Notes: generated from the letters alone by a model not told the origin. Positions 11,986 through 23,645 are shown, counted from the stretch's first letter. The stretch is DNA of 64,000 nucleotides from Gloeophyllum trabeum ATCC 11539 (GCF_000344685.1 NW_006920410.1:2915601-2979600); one strand, 5' to 3'. Numbers and translations: made by a program.

Positions 11986-13405
11986 ATGGCCGAAGGACAA
12001 GCAGAACATGAGCAGATCTCGACGGCCCTGGACGTGGAACAGATAGACGTGAATCTGTTCCGATCCAAGTCCCTTTGGCTTCCCGTCCGCGCTCGGGGCG
12101 TGTTTGGTGGACAGGTTATCTCCCAGGCAGTCGTCTCCGCAACGAACTGCGTGAATCCTGCTTTCACTTTACACGTACGCATCCTAGATTGTTTTCCATT
12201 GCAGTGAATGACATGTATCCCGATAGTCCTTACATGTAGGTCGCAACATGCGCCCTAAGATCAAAGCTTCTGACAGTCCGTTGAATAAGTGTTATTTTCT
12301 GACGAGCGCGTCCCCTGCTGTCCCCATACTGTACTACGTTGAGCGTCTCCGGGAGGGGCGGTCATATACGACCCGATCCGTGAAGGCAGCGCAAAATGGA
12401 AAGATAGTCTTCATCCTCCTCTGCTCGTTCCAGAAGCCCGAACCATGGCAGCCCGAACACCAATGGCCCATGCCATCCGTGCCGGCCCCCGAAGAGTGTG
12501 AATTGGAGGAAGACCGATACCTCAAGGATGCGAACGGGGCGTCGAACGAGAAAGTAAAGAACATCCTATTGGAATACCGTGAAGTGGGTGTTTCCTTGAG
12601 AGCGGTTTGTGATGTAGCTCACTGTATACTGTGTAGGAAAGAATGAAGAGCCCCATAGAAGTTAGGAGCGTCGGAGCTCGCTCGACGGGGCATGGTACGA
12701 CCATCTATATGCACTGGATGAGGGCCAAGAAGGTTCCTAAACGTGATGCTCCATATCAAAAAGTTAGCAATTTTTATTACCCTTTCTGCTATCGAACTCA
12801 CCCGCGTTCTGTATGTCACAGGCAATCCTCGGCTATATGTCTGACCTATTATTGTAAGCTCCTGTGGCAACACTGTGTATGCAGCATCTGACACGGCATC
12901 AGCATCGGTGCATCCGCCAATACGCTTGGTCTGAAACGTTTATCGAGGGGACCTGATGCGTTGGCCATGATGGTGAGTCCTATTGCTTACCGTAATGGGT
13001 TATATTCTCATCAGGACTTCGCAGTCGACCTTGGATCACAGTGTATATTACTATAGGTCTGCTCGATCGCCTGTAACCGTCAAGTAGATTACTGAGCAGC
13101 TGTTCACCCTCAGCGACGATTTCAGCTGCGATGACTGGTTGCTATACGTTGTAAGGGGACATCATTCTGTCAGTCGAAATTAGCTTTCTTACCTTCCATC
13201 TCAGGTCACCTCACCGCGGACAGGCTCTGGGCGTGGTGTGGTACACGGACAAGTGCGTAATCACCGATCTATCTCATCAATTACTGACGACTATCGGTGC
13301 AAGATGTACACCCGAGACGGCAAGCTAGTCGCTGTTATGGGCCAGGAGGGTGTAGTCCGCGCGGACCGACGGCCACCAGCAAATGAGACGAAGGCGAAAT
13401 TATAA
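11986..13405 (+). CDS. TES1: Peroxisomal acyl-CoA thioesterase (TES1/ACOT8 type)
   Basis: Hydrolyses acyl-CoA to free fatty acid and CoA, supporting peroxisomal beta-oxidation. The start at 11986 gives MAEGQAEHEQIST. A double hot-dog fold is recognisable: LWLPVRARGVFGGQVISQAV in the first repeat, then YYVERLREGRSYTTRSVKAA and FILLCSFQKPEP, then YMSDLLFASDTASAS and the final SPRTGSGRGVVHGQMYTRDG followed by LVAVMGQEGVVR. The last three residues are A-K-L, which fits the PTS1 peroxisomal import signal. At least seven introns; junctions between about 12890 and 13250 are only approximate. The 3' end converges on RPS27 454 bp away. Confidence 0.9.
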
Positions 13406-13859
13406 GGGCTGCCGCCCAGAAGCCTAGTCTGGTAGTCCGTTCCTATTTGCACCCCTAGAGATAACGTACTGCATATAATCGCTCGGATATCGTAGATCGC
13501 TTGGTTCTCAATAATATCATACTTGGTTGGATGCTTAGCAGACGTCTTCATAAATCGTACACAACGTCGAGGGGTTTACGAATACACAGCATCCTACCCT
13601 GGTTCGCGCCACATCCCTGCTCAGCGTGAAGCTCCAGCGGGGAAAAGCTCGCCCCCAGACCATACGCAATACTTTCCATGTCACCTGTGGGTACATGGCA
13701 TGAGAGACCGCGCTTTTAGAAAAGTACTGGTGACATAAGACTATCATACTATCCCCTGTCCGATGGGATGGCAAAGCAAAACATGGAGTGTTACATGCGA
13801 GTGCGAGAGTGAGTGCAGACGTGGATGAAGCGACACGGAAGATGAACCAGTGGGATGAC
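13406..13859. other. Convergent 3' spacer, no gene seen
   Basis: Shared downstream region of the thioesterase (plus) and RPS27 (minus). Only short frames lacking recognisable motifs are present. Confidence 0.5.
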
Positions 13860-14311
13860 TTAGTTCTTCCGGCGGAAGGAAGAGCCTGCGGACGAATCAT
13901 CAGACCACGATGCATGGGACGGAGCATGAGAACTACACACCCTCAGTTAACCGGGCCTTACCACCAGTGGGCTGGCACAAAACGCTGGAGCAAGAGCCAC
14001 AGAGAACGACAGTTTGTGCGTGCGAGAAGACAGTCGTGATGGCAAAGCAACCTACGCCGCATCCCCTCCCGTCAGGATCGCCCTCATCGTCGATAACCAA
14101 AGCAGGGACTACTCACCAGGGCACTTGACATCCATGAAGTATGAGTTGGGCGACTGCACAAGACGCTTGAGCTTGTGCCTCCTCTTCTCAGTCTCGGGGA
14201 GGGGGTTGAGCAAGTCGACGGCGAGAGTCTGTCATGTGAGGAAAGATCGAGCGTATCAGGTTCCCTGGTCAGCATTTTCTCCATGAATTCCGAGCCAGCT
14301 GTACGTACCAT
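13860..14311 (-). CDS. RPS27: 40S ribosomal protein S27 (eS27)
   Basis: Small-subunit ribosomal protein with a C4 zinc ribbon. Four coding pieces: the ATG alone (14309-14311), 14117-14228, 13941-14051 and 13860-13885. The product starts [19 protein letters not shown], continues with [21 protein letters not shown] and [20 protein letters not shown], and ends [11 protein letters not shown]. All four zinc-ligand Cys residues (CPGC, CGSC) are present. Splice sites are canonical: GTACGT directly after the start codon, and all exon phases agree. The length of about 83 residues is normal for the family. Confidence 0.95.
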
Positions 14312-15309
14312 GATGGGCGCAGCGAGTGTCTTGTGATTCCAACGAACGGTGCGGTCCTTTTGGTTCTTGAGGCGAGCTTTTTGACGCTGCGCTGAGTAGC
14401 GATGACCCAAGGGAAAAGTGTATTAGTGATGACCCCTCGACATATAAGGTTTGAACGGAGTTTGAATACTCGGCAGGCTCCGAACTGTGGCGGCTGCGAC
14501 AAATTCCAAGTCACACCGATTCCTACTGCCAATGCCGGGCGCCCCGAAGTAAATATGCGTACGTGACATCCGACCGAAGGGATGTTGTTCATAGAATAAT
14601 AAGAATTTGAAGACAAAAGACGCGATACTGAACCCGATGTAGGAAGGCTCTCCGCCTGGCGCCATAACAGCGCTGCTATTTGTACATGTGGCTCGAGAAA
14701 TTGTGGCAATCGCACGACAACCGTGGTCCGTGAACGACGTCCTGGCGTCTGCATTTCCAACGACCGTCTCTGTTACAATTTCAGTCAAGTCGAAGTAAAA
14801 ACAGGACTAAGGAAAAAATGGTACAGAATACTAGTTAGCGTTGAAGGCACTGGATGCTAGTCTTCGAGTAGTTGCAATATGGCATGAATCGCACCAACTC
14901 AAAGCAGTAGAGGTCTCCCAAACCAGCTATATTTATACACACGGTGTATGACCAGGCCGTCTCCGGCTTACTACGTATACAGGCAATGTAAGGACACAAG
15001 TCGGAGATATGGAAACAGGGGAAGTGGGTGCGGAATAATTACATGGACCTACAATATAGACAGCAAGCACGACCAAACGAATCCCGAGGCGAATAGGCTA
15101 CACAATTTTGTCACGGATGACAGCTAATGAAACAGCAGCGGAGCAAAAGAGAATATGGACAGTGCACAGCAGGAAAACAGCGGATTAAGAAGTCAGTGCG
15201 GTAGGTTATGTGAACAGGGTCCCGAAAATAGTGTCTCTGTGTCGTTTTCAGTTTTCGTGAATGGTGTGGGGTATTCGCTTGAGAGTCGTGATTGGCCATC
15301 GAGGAAGAA
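14312..15309. other. RPS27 promoter and BTG 3' region, no gene seen
   Basis: One kilobase between the RPS27 start and the BTG-domain stop, both genes on the minus strand. Two overlapping minus-strand frames of 121 and 163 codons exist near 14269-14788. They share no family motif and overlap each other in different frames, so I treat the region as RPS27 promoter/5' UTR plus the BTG 3' UTR. Confidence 0.5.
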
Positions 15310-16341
15310 TTAGAGGCGGCGCCAGCACGCGGGCGAAGTGGGAGCAGCGGCCCTTGAGGGCTTCGGTGCTTGATAGACCTTGGGTTTGGCCGGGCCACCG
15401 AGCATGACACCGCCCGTGAGGACGGTCGTCCTGCCGCCTTCGTAACTCGTCACTTCTTTCTTGTTCTTGTCGATAAAAACCCGCGCCTGCCTGGCCTTCT
15501 CCCTCCGAGACATGAGCTTCTCCGCATCACTCTTCTTCTCCATGCTCCCAGCACTGGATACGCTCGTCATCGAAGACGACGAACCGCTCGACGAGAAGGA
15601 GAACTCCGAAGACTCTGAGTTATCCGAGGAGGAAGACGAACGAGAGTGGGTAGAGACGGGGGAGACGGAGTCCTCCCTGCGCGGGGGGCACAGATACTTA
15701 GGGGGCGCAGAAGGGACGGGAAACTTGTCAAGAATGGGCGTCAACCAGGTGGGTTCGCGCACTTCATGAGCGATGAGAGCAAGGATTTCTTCACCGATCT
15801 GCTCCTGGTCCTCCTCCAAGAGCTGCTGGGCGAGCGTCTTGGGACTCTCCTCCTTCACTTTCCTGGCATCCGTAGCAGCGGCAAGCTTAGCCGTCGCTTG
15901 GCTACGGATCTGACTCTGAATATCTGCCTCACTCAATCTGGGCTCCCAGAGGGTGGTGACATGGAAGGAGGGAGTTCCCCACTCGCCGTACCTGGCGAAG
16001 ATGCAGCCGGGGTTGACGAACAGCTCGAAGTCGGGGTGTCTAAGGGCCCGGGCCCAGTCTTGCCATGCAACACCGGCAGCAACGCACGCAGCGTGGACGA
16101 GGCGGGGCGGGCAATTTTGAGAGAACAGGAGGCAGCGACGGCCTGAGCCTTTGGTAGGGTCGGTGGGATCCCAGGAGGGCGCAAAGTGAGTGGACAAATT
16201 GGACACGAGGAGGAATTGAAGCTTCCGGAGGGTCTCTTCCGGGAGGCGGCCGTTTAATGAGAAGGTAATATGATGGACGGCTTGGGTAACAGCCTCGGAG
16301 AGGGACAGGGACTGGGGAACGGCAGAAACGTTGATGGCCAT
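15310..16341 (-). CDS. BTG/Tob anti-proliferative domain protein
   Basis: Single-exon gene of 343 residues starting at MAINVSAVPQSLS; 66 further codons are open upstream but that stretch looks like 5' UTR. Residues ~10-125 show the BTG fold: a helical N-terminus (EAVTQAVHHITFSLNGRLPE, LRKLQFLLVSNLSTHF), the box A-like KGSGRRCLLFSQ, and the box B-like DFELFVNPGCIFARYGEWG. The rest is low complexity with a Ser-rich block (~250-290) and a basic C-terminus ending SPACWRRL. Animal BTG/Tob proteins bind CAF1 of CCR4-NOT and promote deadenylation; the same role here is inference. A minus-strand TATA-like element lies at 16581-16588. Confidence 0.85.
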   Translation of the reverse strand: MAINVSAVPQSLSLSEAVTQAVHHITFSLNGRLPEETLRKLQFLLVSNLSTHFAPSWDPTDPTKGSGRRCLLFSQNCPPRLVHAACVAAGVAWQDWARALRHPDFELFVNPGCIFARYGEWGTPSFHVTTLWEPRLSEADIQSQIRSQATAKLAAATDARKVKEESPKTLAQQLLEEDQEQIGEEILALIAHEVREPTWLTPILDKFPVPSAPPKYLCPPRREDSVSPVSTHSRSSSSSDNSESSEFSFSSSGSSSSMTSVSSAGSMEKKSDAEKLMSRREKARQARVFIDKNKKEVTSYEGGRTTVLTGGVMLGGPAKPKVYQAPKPSRAAAPTSPACWRRL

Positions 16342-16580
16342 TGCGATAGAAATATAAGGGATGGCTGGTGATGAGCGATGAGGAGACGTTGGAACTCCTG
16401 AAGGAACGTTGATAAATCGACCTGCGATGGGTTGCGGATATTGAGTCTCGCTGAAGTTCGTAAGAGAGGCTTCGTGAAGGCGACTAGATGCTGGTGGTAT
16501 GCAGAGATTGCTCGAATGCAAACGGCGAATGCGTAGCAAATGCGACGAGAATAAAAAAAGTGTCTGGAGGGGCGGTCAGT

Positions 16581-16588
16581 ATTTATAT
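16581..16588 (-). promoter_or_regulatory. TATA-like element upstream of BTG gene
   Basis: The minus strand reads ATATAAAT about 240 bp upstream of the BTG start codon. It is a plausible core promoter with a long 5' UTR. Confidence 0.4.
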
Positions 16589-19444
16589 GCTGCAGGCGAG
16601 TCTGACGGCTGACTAACCTAACAAGCTGGAGGACGGCAGGCGGGGCGAAGAGGGGGCGCAGCAGAGCGGAAGCAAAAGTCAGCGGACCGCTTGATGGAAT
16701 AGCAAGGCGCTGCCTACCTGGTCTGGAACGAGACGGGGACAGGAGGCGGTTGGATCGGGATCCTGGTGAAGAAAACCGTGGCTGCTCTGGCCCGCTTTAT
16801 ATTCACCCTCGTCCCGCAAAGCGCCCACCCAACAATGCCCAGACTCGGACATTGCGCGCAAGCACTGTTGCCACCGAGAGTACAAATGAGACGCCCTGTA
16901 CAAAAGCGCCTTTCCATTTTTGGCAACAATGCCTGCCCACGCGGAGTTTCAAGTGCCGCCGGCCACTGCCGACAATTGTCCCCCTATCGGGGGCTTCCCC
17001 CGTTATTGTGCTCAAAAATGCTTCCGTCTACACTGTTGTAATGTGACCTTCCGTTCGCTCTCAGGGCTGCTTTATGATGTACAAACCTGGCACTACTACG
17101 GCAGACCAACAATAGGGCCTTTGCTGCGACGTCCTTATGCTGTCGCTTGAGGTAATGATGTCCCTAGTCGCAGCCATACACATCATTCCAGACGCCTTCT
17201 CCCCCGGTGAAGAAGTCATTCCCGACCTGTCGGTGCACGCATCGCCTTTCCATTGTAATTATCCTGCTTGAAACTTGCTTGTGCACGTCCGTCTCGTATG
17301 AAATACTCCCTCTCGAGTGTCTCTGGGAAGCGTGGTCTATAACGGAATGGGAAGTGTAGTGGATAGCGGGTCCACCCACCAAGCGCTAAGCGCTTAAGCA
17401 GCGGAGACACCGTCAGCCCTGTCAAGTAGGGCCCCTAGTCAGAGTGGGCAAAGTGCTCCCCTTCACGTCCATTCTCCCATTCTGCCTGCTATCAAGGGTC
17501 ACAACTTCGCTTGGATATGCCAGGTGAAGGACCCGCTCTTCTGCTCTTGGTATTTGCGGCGGTACGTGGCTTACGATGCCCAGAGCAGTCCGCCAGTAGC
17601 CACAAGGCACCCACTCCCATTTCGCCACCGACGGAGTCTTAGTATGTACCATGAGAGCGTGAGGCGGGCGTATCGGAAGCTCTACCAACCTTATTCCTAA
17701 TCTAAAATCAAGTGCTCTTCCCTATATGTTGCGTCGGCCGTATTTCAAATTCACCAACTCTTATGGACGATATGCTCTTGTATTCTGGTCATACCTAAGA
17801 GGTCGACTCACAAGAATGTGTTTCATGGTAAAATTAAAATGTGTGGCTTCCCAGCTCGAAGCCTCGACCTTCGCAGGCGTGGCCACGAGCAAGGAGTCCA
17901 GGATGGCACAGACCCCGAAGGATATCCGTCACGCTGACCGGACTAGCCACACTAGCGATCATCCAAAAGCGGTCAGCTCACCGTGAGGACTCCAAAACGA
18001 GAATTTGAACGCTTACCGGGGTGAAGTCACAGGATATTATCACGTCCGCAGGTATATACATTGTTGCAGAGCGTGACAGATCGTCCAGCGCACGGCGATG
18101 CGTATCCAGTCATCCGGGCCTTGATAATGTAGCCTCGTGCCAGGTGTCGCCAGAGCCCAAAAGCATGACCAGTCCCAGTCAGGGTCGATCGGCCGCACGC
18201 CTGAACCACGATGGCCAGGCCACATCAACAACGAAGAAAGAAACGCAAATACCACCGACGCGTCTTGTGGGTCCACCTATTTCTTCATTCGATACCAGAG
18301 TTGCGATTTGGATTCGGAAACGTCGAGATCGTGGAATGGCACAGATCCGTATCGGGTGTGGCTCGTTGACTCTTTGTGGCCTGCCACGAGTAAGCATGCT
18401 GCCGCAAAGAAAGAGAAAAGCCTATCCATGTTGACTGCCTTCGATGTTCTAGGCCAGGGGCGGTGATAAGGGAGAAGGACTGTCTTTAACGTTGGTGCGT
18501 TATTGACTGGTACTCAGGGGCGTCTGGTCGTTTGTCCCCAATGGCGCTCTTGATGTTTGCCGCTGAGATGCTTGGGTGGACGAATGGCAACCAGTCGGCA
18601 GTGCATCCAATGGGACATCGACAGCGTCCTGTCTTCGGTCCGACAATTTGCAACGCGATAATCGGAGTGGCGTATCCGAGCGCGAAGGATCAGCAAGTGT
18701 ACATCAGACAATAGGATAGAACACACGAACTCATCCATCTGAGAGTAGCTGGACGAGCTGAACCTCGTTCACATCGTCAGGTTAGGAGCTGCGATGCAGC
18801 AGTGGCATCCGGACTTCGTGCCGTACTTAGACAATGTGCGCCGCCACTTGTCCTGGTCTTCTCGACATTAGCCAGTAGGGTCGACATCATTTTGCGTGAT
18901 CACGCCTGGTGATTCGCCGCAAATGACAGCCTCGTTCGGTCGGTGAATAGTCCTTCGTGTGTCGCCATAGAGACAGGTGATCATGCGACCAGCCAACTGA
19001 ATGGTTACACCAACCAGCTGTCCGATGTCCTGCATAGCGTCACTGACAAACGGATTGCGGACGGCGATATCACTGGGAGGGCAAAGCATAGCGTGTCAGC
19101 GTGTAAGGCATAACAATAAATACGTGGTATATTCCTTCGCCACCGTAAGCAGAGAGGAACACCTGCTGGGAGGCCCGCTGGGAGGAAACAGAGGCTAGCC
19201 TATGCAAAGTCAAGACCCACCAAGATGGCTGAGGCAGTCTGTGCTTCGATTCGGAGCCATCGCAAGGTTACCGACAGACGATCCGGTACTACACAGTTTC
19301 AGAATCACTTCAAATGTAACAATCACTGTTCAGTGTAGATCTAGACACAGGAAACAGAAGCTGTCCTACGCAAGTCCAAGGAGCTTAAAGACAGCGACTG
19401 GAGTTTTGAACCTGTAGTAAGATGATCTACAGGAAGTGCAGCGC

Positions 19445-19550
19445 CCAGGGTCAACGATAGTCAGCCCAGAGGAGGCCCAAGCTGAAGTGGGTCGAAAGTC
19501 AATCGCCTCTCGAGAACGTCCGAGCTTCAGCTCGAGAGAATTGACCCTGG
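19445..19550. repeat. Inverted repeat / potential stem-loop
   Basis: Outer arms CCAGGGTCAA (19445-19454) and TTGACCCTGG (19541-19550) are perfect reverse complements. Inside are AGCTGAAG / CTTCAGCT and CTCTCGAG / CTCGAGAG pairs that could form competing stems. This could be a decayed short foldback element or a structured transcript; there is no flanking duplication I can see. Confidence 0.5.
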
Positions 19551-20950
19551 AAAGCCGGAATTAGCTGTTTCCTCCACGTTTACGTGCAATGACAAGGGTT
19601 AACCCAGTGTGTTACGAGCTGACGTCCTCGTCCAAGAACCAGGCACACTTTTCCTCAGGCTAATCGCGCGCCGCTGAGGGGCGAGAGGAGCTTCGAAACA
19701 TGATGAACTTCGGGTTCGTGGCCTAGAAACAGCGTCGCAGCCGGGGGCGACAACGTGTCACAAGACATGCGGAGATCTCCCTGCAGATATTGCGTCAGAT
19801 TGGGAGCTAGGAGGGTCACGCTCGGGCATATGGAGTGAGGCTAGGACCACAAAAAAGTCGCTATCAGGCGTGGTGGACTCCAGCGGCCCCCTGGGTCATG
19901 TAAACCTCGGGGTAAACTGATGAATTGATTCTAGATCGTCTATGGTTGAGTGATGGAAGGATTTGCTCCTTGGACCTTCGCTATCCGGTGAGAACGGCGT
20001 AAAGGTGGCTTTCCGCGGTGCAAGGTATCCGCCGGGGGAGTGAGCTCTCCAACGTGGGGCTGGCAGAGCAAAAACCGTTGCGTCGCAGAATCACCGCTGG
20101 GGCCTTTGGAGGCAAGTCCAGATAGCGATGCTGGGAGTGACTGACGTCACGTGAGGAGACACTAGCAAATCATTACCTACTTGCCACAGACATGGACGCG
20201 GTGAATCGGAGACGCAGCGGCCACAGCCAACCTCTTCCAGGAAGGCCAGTGCTCTCGGGTGTCACTATAAATCATTCCCCGAGAGGAGATATTGTGCGTT
20301 ACTGGCAGAAGAAGCATTGCACGAAAGACGTACTCCAGTGGCACCTACTTCAGCCAGTGGCGAAGTGGGTCTATACTTTGTAGTCTGTCAGAGACGTCAA
20401 AAATAATTTAAGGTTTTCAGCACGATCGTTCAATACGAAGATGCCCAAGTGTCAACAATTCCTGCGTTGCATCGAGAGTCCTGTGCTCGTACTACACAGT
20501 GGTTGTACGAGCGAGTACCAGGACGATTGCATTTTCTTGGTGGCGAATACGACGTCACCGGGCCCTTCATACTCCTGTATACCAGCTGCGCGTGCGTTCC
20601 ATAAAAGGTGAATGTCTCCCCAGTTTACGATCAGCACCGCTCACAGCAGGCCGCGGGAAAAAATGCGCGAAGATACGACGTACAGACCGAAGGACATTAT
20701 CCATAATTTCAGGGGATGCTGCAAATTCTTTTGCTATGTCTTCGCCTTGCGAAATGCAAGTCCGGAGACTGTCGGGCTCGAGTCCGTGTTGGGCAATCGA
20801 GGGCGCCCGGGGCTCCACCGTGTGATAGAGAAGCAGCGAGTTGGGACTCCGATCTCGGTTTAGCGGTGCTTCGCAAAGTACGTCATGCATCTGGGGCTTC
20901 GGAGTGGCGGACATAGCCGTCTGCATACGACGCACCTATCCCGTTTTCTT

Positions 20951-20956
20951 TATAAA
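20951..20956 (+). promoter_or_regulatory. TATA box of the small gene at 21054
   Basis: TATAAA follows a pyrimidine-rich tract 103 bp upstream of the ATG at 21054. This spacing is typical for a strongly expressed fungal gene. Confidence 0.5.
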
Positions 20957-21053
20957 CCCAGGCGTCACCCATGCCAGACAGCAAACTTCGAACCCTCAGT
21001 TATCCTCGCATACTCTCCTCCCTCGCAACCGTAATCCGTTCTGTCCGCTAGTC

Positions 21054-21420
21054 ATGGCTCACATTAACGCTGAGCAGCGGAAGCAACTCTACTCGCAGGA
21101 GTTAGCTGCCTACACCCTTCGTCAATGGCAGCAAGTCCGTCAAAACCTGGAGAAAGGGTCGAGTCCCGACCTCAAGACCAACAGAACGCCTTCATCCCTT
21201 TCCCAAGAGTCTAGCTCGGACGGTGCTAATAAAGGTGCGAAATTTACCCAATTGCAGAGTGGTCAGAGCCTCTCTTTCTCTTGCATGTTCGTAATGAACT
21301 TACGATAACGAACATTCTTTCTTAGGGGTACAGGCCACGGACTACGCTCACAGATCACAAAGGCGTACACACGATGGCGAAAATTTTAGGCAGCAGCAGC
21401 ATGCCATCGCCCAGCACTAA
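21054..21420 (+). CDS. Small 91-residue protein, unknown function
   Basis: Two exons, 21054-21234 and 21326-21420, with a GTGCGA...CTTAG intron; phases agree. The protein starts MAHINAEQRKQLYSQELAAY, continues with TLRQWQQVRQNLEKGSS, a Ser-rich centre, and ends HAIAQH. It is hydrophilic, Gln-rich and probably helical in its first half, with no signal peptide or membrane segment. I do not recognise a family. A canonical TATA box, a plausible start context (AGTCATGG) and clean splice sites make it more convincing than other short frames in this region. Confidence 0.55.
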
Positions 21421-23645
21421 TCCCGCCGGAGGCCATGTAAGTGACTCATAACACTCTTCGACACCGTTACAGCCGATACCAACTTCAAGGCTAGGGAATA
21501 CCTTACTCGGCTGGCCTATATAAGCTCATCTGACGCCAAATCGCCGTGGCGTCAGCCCTTCGTCTTCCCCACTCTCGCGCATGGCTTACACGCGCTTTAC
21601 GACTCGGATTTTTTATCCATCGCTTCTCTCGACATGTTTCACTGCATCTCCCGCACCTCACTCGCACTGTGCAATCAGCTGGACTCCGCACTTACATATT
21701 TTTACCGCACTCGATGTTGTACTATAACATATATTTATCATTTGAAAGCTCCTCTCGGAAACGCAACATATCAGATATGGTCACCTAAGATTACTGCATC
21801 GACTACGGGCTCGAAGGGCGCGTGCAAAGTCCGAAATGAAGTAAAGAACCGAGTCCTTTGCGCACAAAGACTCCACACTAATCCTAGGGCTTCTGGTTAT
21901 CTTCCAGGAAACTCTGAGATAGAAGTCATCAGGTGTCATACGAAGACAGGGATATTTCTAGCAAGTATGACGAGCTCGTCTCTGACAGTCGTCTCAACCG
22001 GGACTGCGATGAGCCATTCGAGGGGTGCTCATGACGTCGATTAATTGACACAAGGACATCCGTCAACAACCTTCACTCTGGTGCGTGCCTAATTTCCTGG
22101 CCTTCTTCACGAGCCTAGGTGAGATATCAGATTCATGCCCGCGCTCGCTCGCGTGCGGGGCAGGTGTACATACACTAGACCGTGATACAATGCGAATGAA
22201 CCGCTCCCGCAGAACTTACCAGACTGTGGGCCATGCAGGTGACGCCATGATTATGTTTGAGAAATTACGCTTACTAGCTTGCTTAATTTTTGTCGGCCGC
22301 CTGAGTGATCGATTGGCAGCTGAAGAACCTGATGATTTGGGGATAGATTTTAGAAGTATTCAGAATGATCGAAGGGTACCTGAGGGCTGGACTAATCGGC
22401 GGGGAAGACAATTTGTCCGCTAGCTTCATGGGAAACTAAGCCTTTCATATGTCGCAATGATGCGTTAGTGACACAAGCTGTGTTGAGCGAATGGATGGGT
22501 TCGGTAGTAAAGCTTTCGTATATTCGTACATAATATTGCAAGATCTGGGGTAAGTGATCGGGCAGCGGGCCTTGTGAAGGTACACTCAGGTACAGACATG
22601 GTTCCCCAGTGAGATGTGAGAGCTGGAAAAGTTGAGAACGTATCTTGTCAGGAGATGGATAGCACCGCGATCTAGGCGAGCCCGAGACATAGTCCTAAAG
22701 GAACAGGGCGATTCACTATGGGCGTTATAACGAGAGAGGCTGGTCTTCTACTTGATTCCGGATAGCCACGAGGTTCCATTCATACACGGCCCGAGCACTC
22801 TGGAATCAACGGCTTGGTAGCATTACCACGTCTCGACGAGTGTCTTCTGGATTGACTGTGCCTGTGAGGGAAGTGAGGCATCAGAGAGCTACTTCAAAGT
22901 TGAATCACGAAGAGCGCTCCGAGTGGAGGCTAAACGGAAGTATCGAATGCTCTGTTTCGGACCTCGGTTGGTACTTTCATCCGAGGAAGCAGAGCGTGAT
23001 TCGGTGTTCCCTGATTGACGGGACAACAAAGTACGACTGAAGTGTAATAAATTGATACCGTATCCCCCCATACGTTGCCAGCAAGGAAACAGTGGTGCGA
23101 GGGATTTGGCATTGAAGGATCGGTGTTCAAGCGCATTGCAATGGTTGCGTCTGCTTGATGTGACGTTCAGCGCATCTTCAGGGTATCTTGCTTAGAATAA
23201 GTGAGCACATACAAGTTCCTGCTGAATGCGATGGTCGACCAGACTCAACAGGGGCCGCTACTGCTGATCGATCATCGTGGCGGCAGCAGCCTGGTGACAA
23301 TAATTGTTGATGACCAGTGCAGTGGGAGAACGAATGCACAGCTCATAAAAAAATACTTTCTAGAGGTTGGGACCGACGAAGATGAGAGTATTTACGTATG
23401 TCCGCTCAGAATGCACCTCATCAGTAATGCCACACTTGTGAGTGGAACGAACACACTTGCCATATCCGGCATTGGTCGGGGGAAAAGGCGCTGGCAGAAT
23501 CTTAGATCCACTGTGGCGGGAGCTGTAGTCCACTAGCAGAGCTAATTCCACCTTCCCGCCGAGCTTGGCCTCGGCGTGGGTCTCCTCGCCGTCTTGAAAG
23601 CCTGCGCAACCCCCGCCCCTCTCACCGCCCCCGACCCTCCGCGAG
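21421..23645. other. 2.2-kb region without recognisable gene
   Basis: Only short frames are present (for example 22085-22423 and 23201-23536, the latter opening with GTG rather than ATG). None has domain motifs or supported introns. The 3' end includes the BIO2 promoter. Confidence 0.45.
21530..21555. repeat. Short hairpin downstream of small gene
   Basis: CTGACGCC (21530-21537) pairs with GGCGTCAG (21548-21555) across a 10-nt loop, 110 bp after the stop codon of the 91-residue gene and just after a TATATAAG run at 21517-21524. It may be part of the 3' UTR or of another promoter. Confidence 0.35.

Larger units (their letters stand above)
16342..21053. other. Gene-poor 4.7-kb region
   Basis: The 5' ~300 bp belongs to the BTG promoter. 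No frame in the remainder exceeds about 140 codons. The longest (18021-18466) overlap one another in several frames with no protein motif, no consistent splice pattern and no transposase or reverse transcriptase signature. Base composition is similar to flanking DNA. I see a strong local inverted repeat at 19445-19550 and otherwise nothing I can name. Confidence 0.5.

Noticed and set aside
14269..14788. Minus-strand frames of 163 and 121 codons upstream of RPS27
   Set aside because: They overlap each other in different frames and the RPS27 promoter/first intron. No family resemblance.
15646..16146. 166-codon plus-strand frame
   Set aside because: It is antisense to the BTG/Tob gene, which has clear domain motifs on the minus strand.
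18021..18466. Overlapping plus and minus frames of 60-137 codons
   Set aside because: Several frames are open at once with no motif, no splice signals and no start context; this is consistent with chance in stop-poor DNA.
20975..20995. Possible tRNA B-box-like GGTTCGAA on the minus strand
   Set aside because: No matching A-box, acceptor stem or cloverleaf could be built around it; it lies in the promoter/5' UTR of the small gene.
23201..23536. 111-codon frame upstream of BIO2
   Set aside because: It opens with GTG, has no domain and sits in the expected BIO2 promoter.
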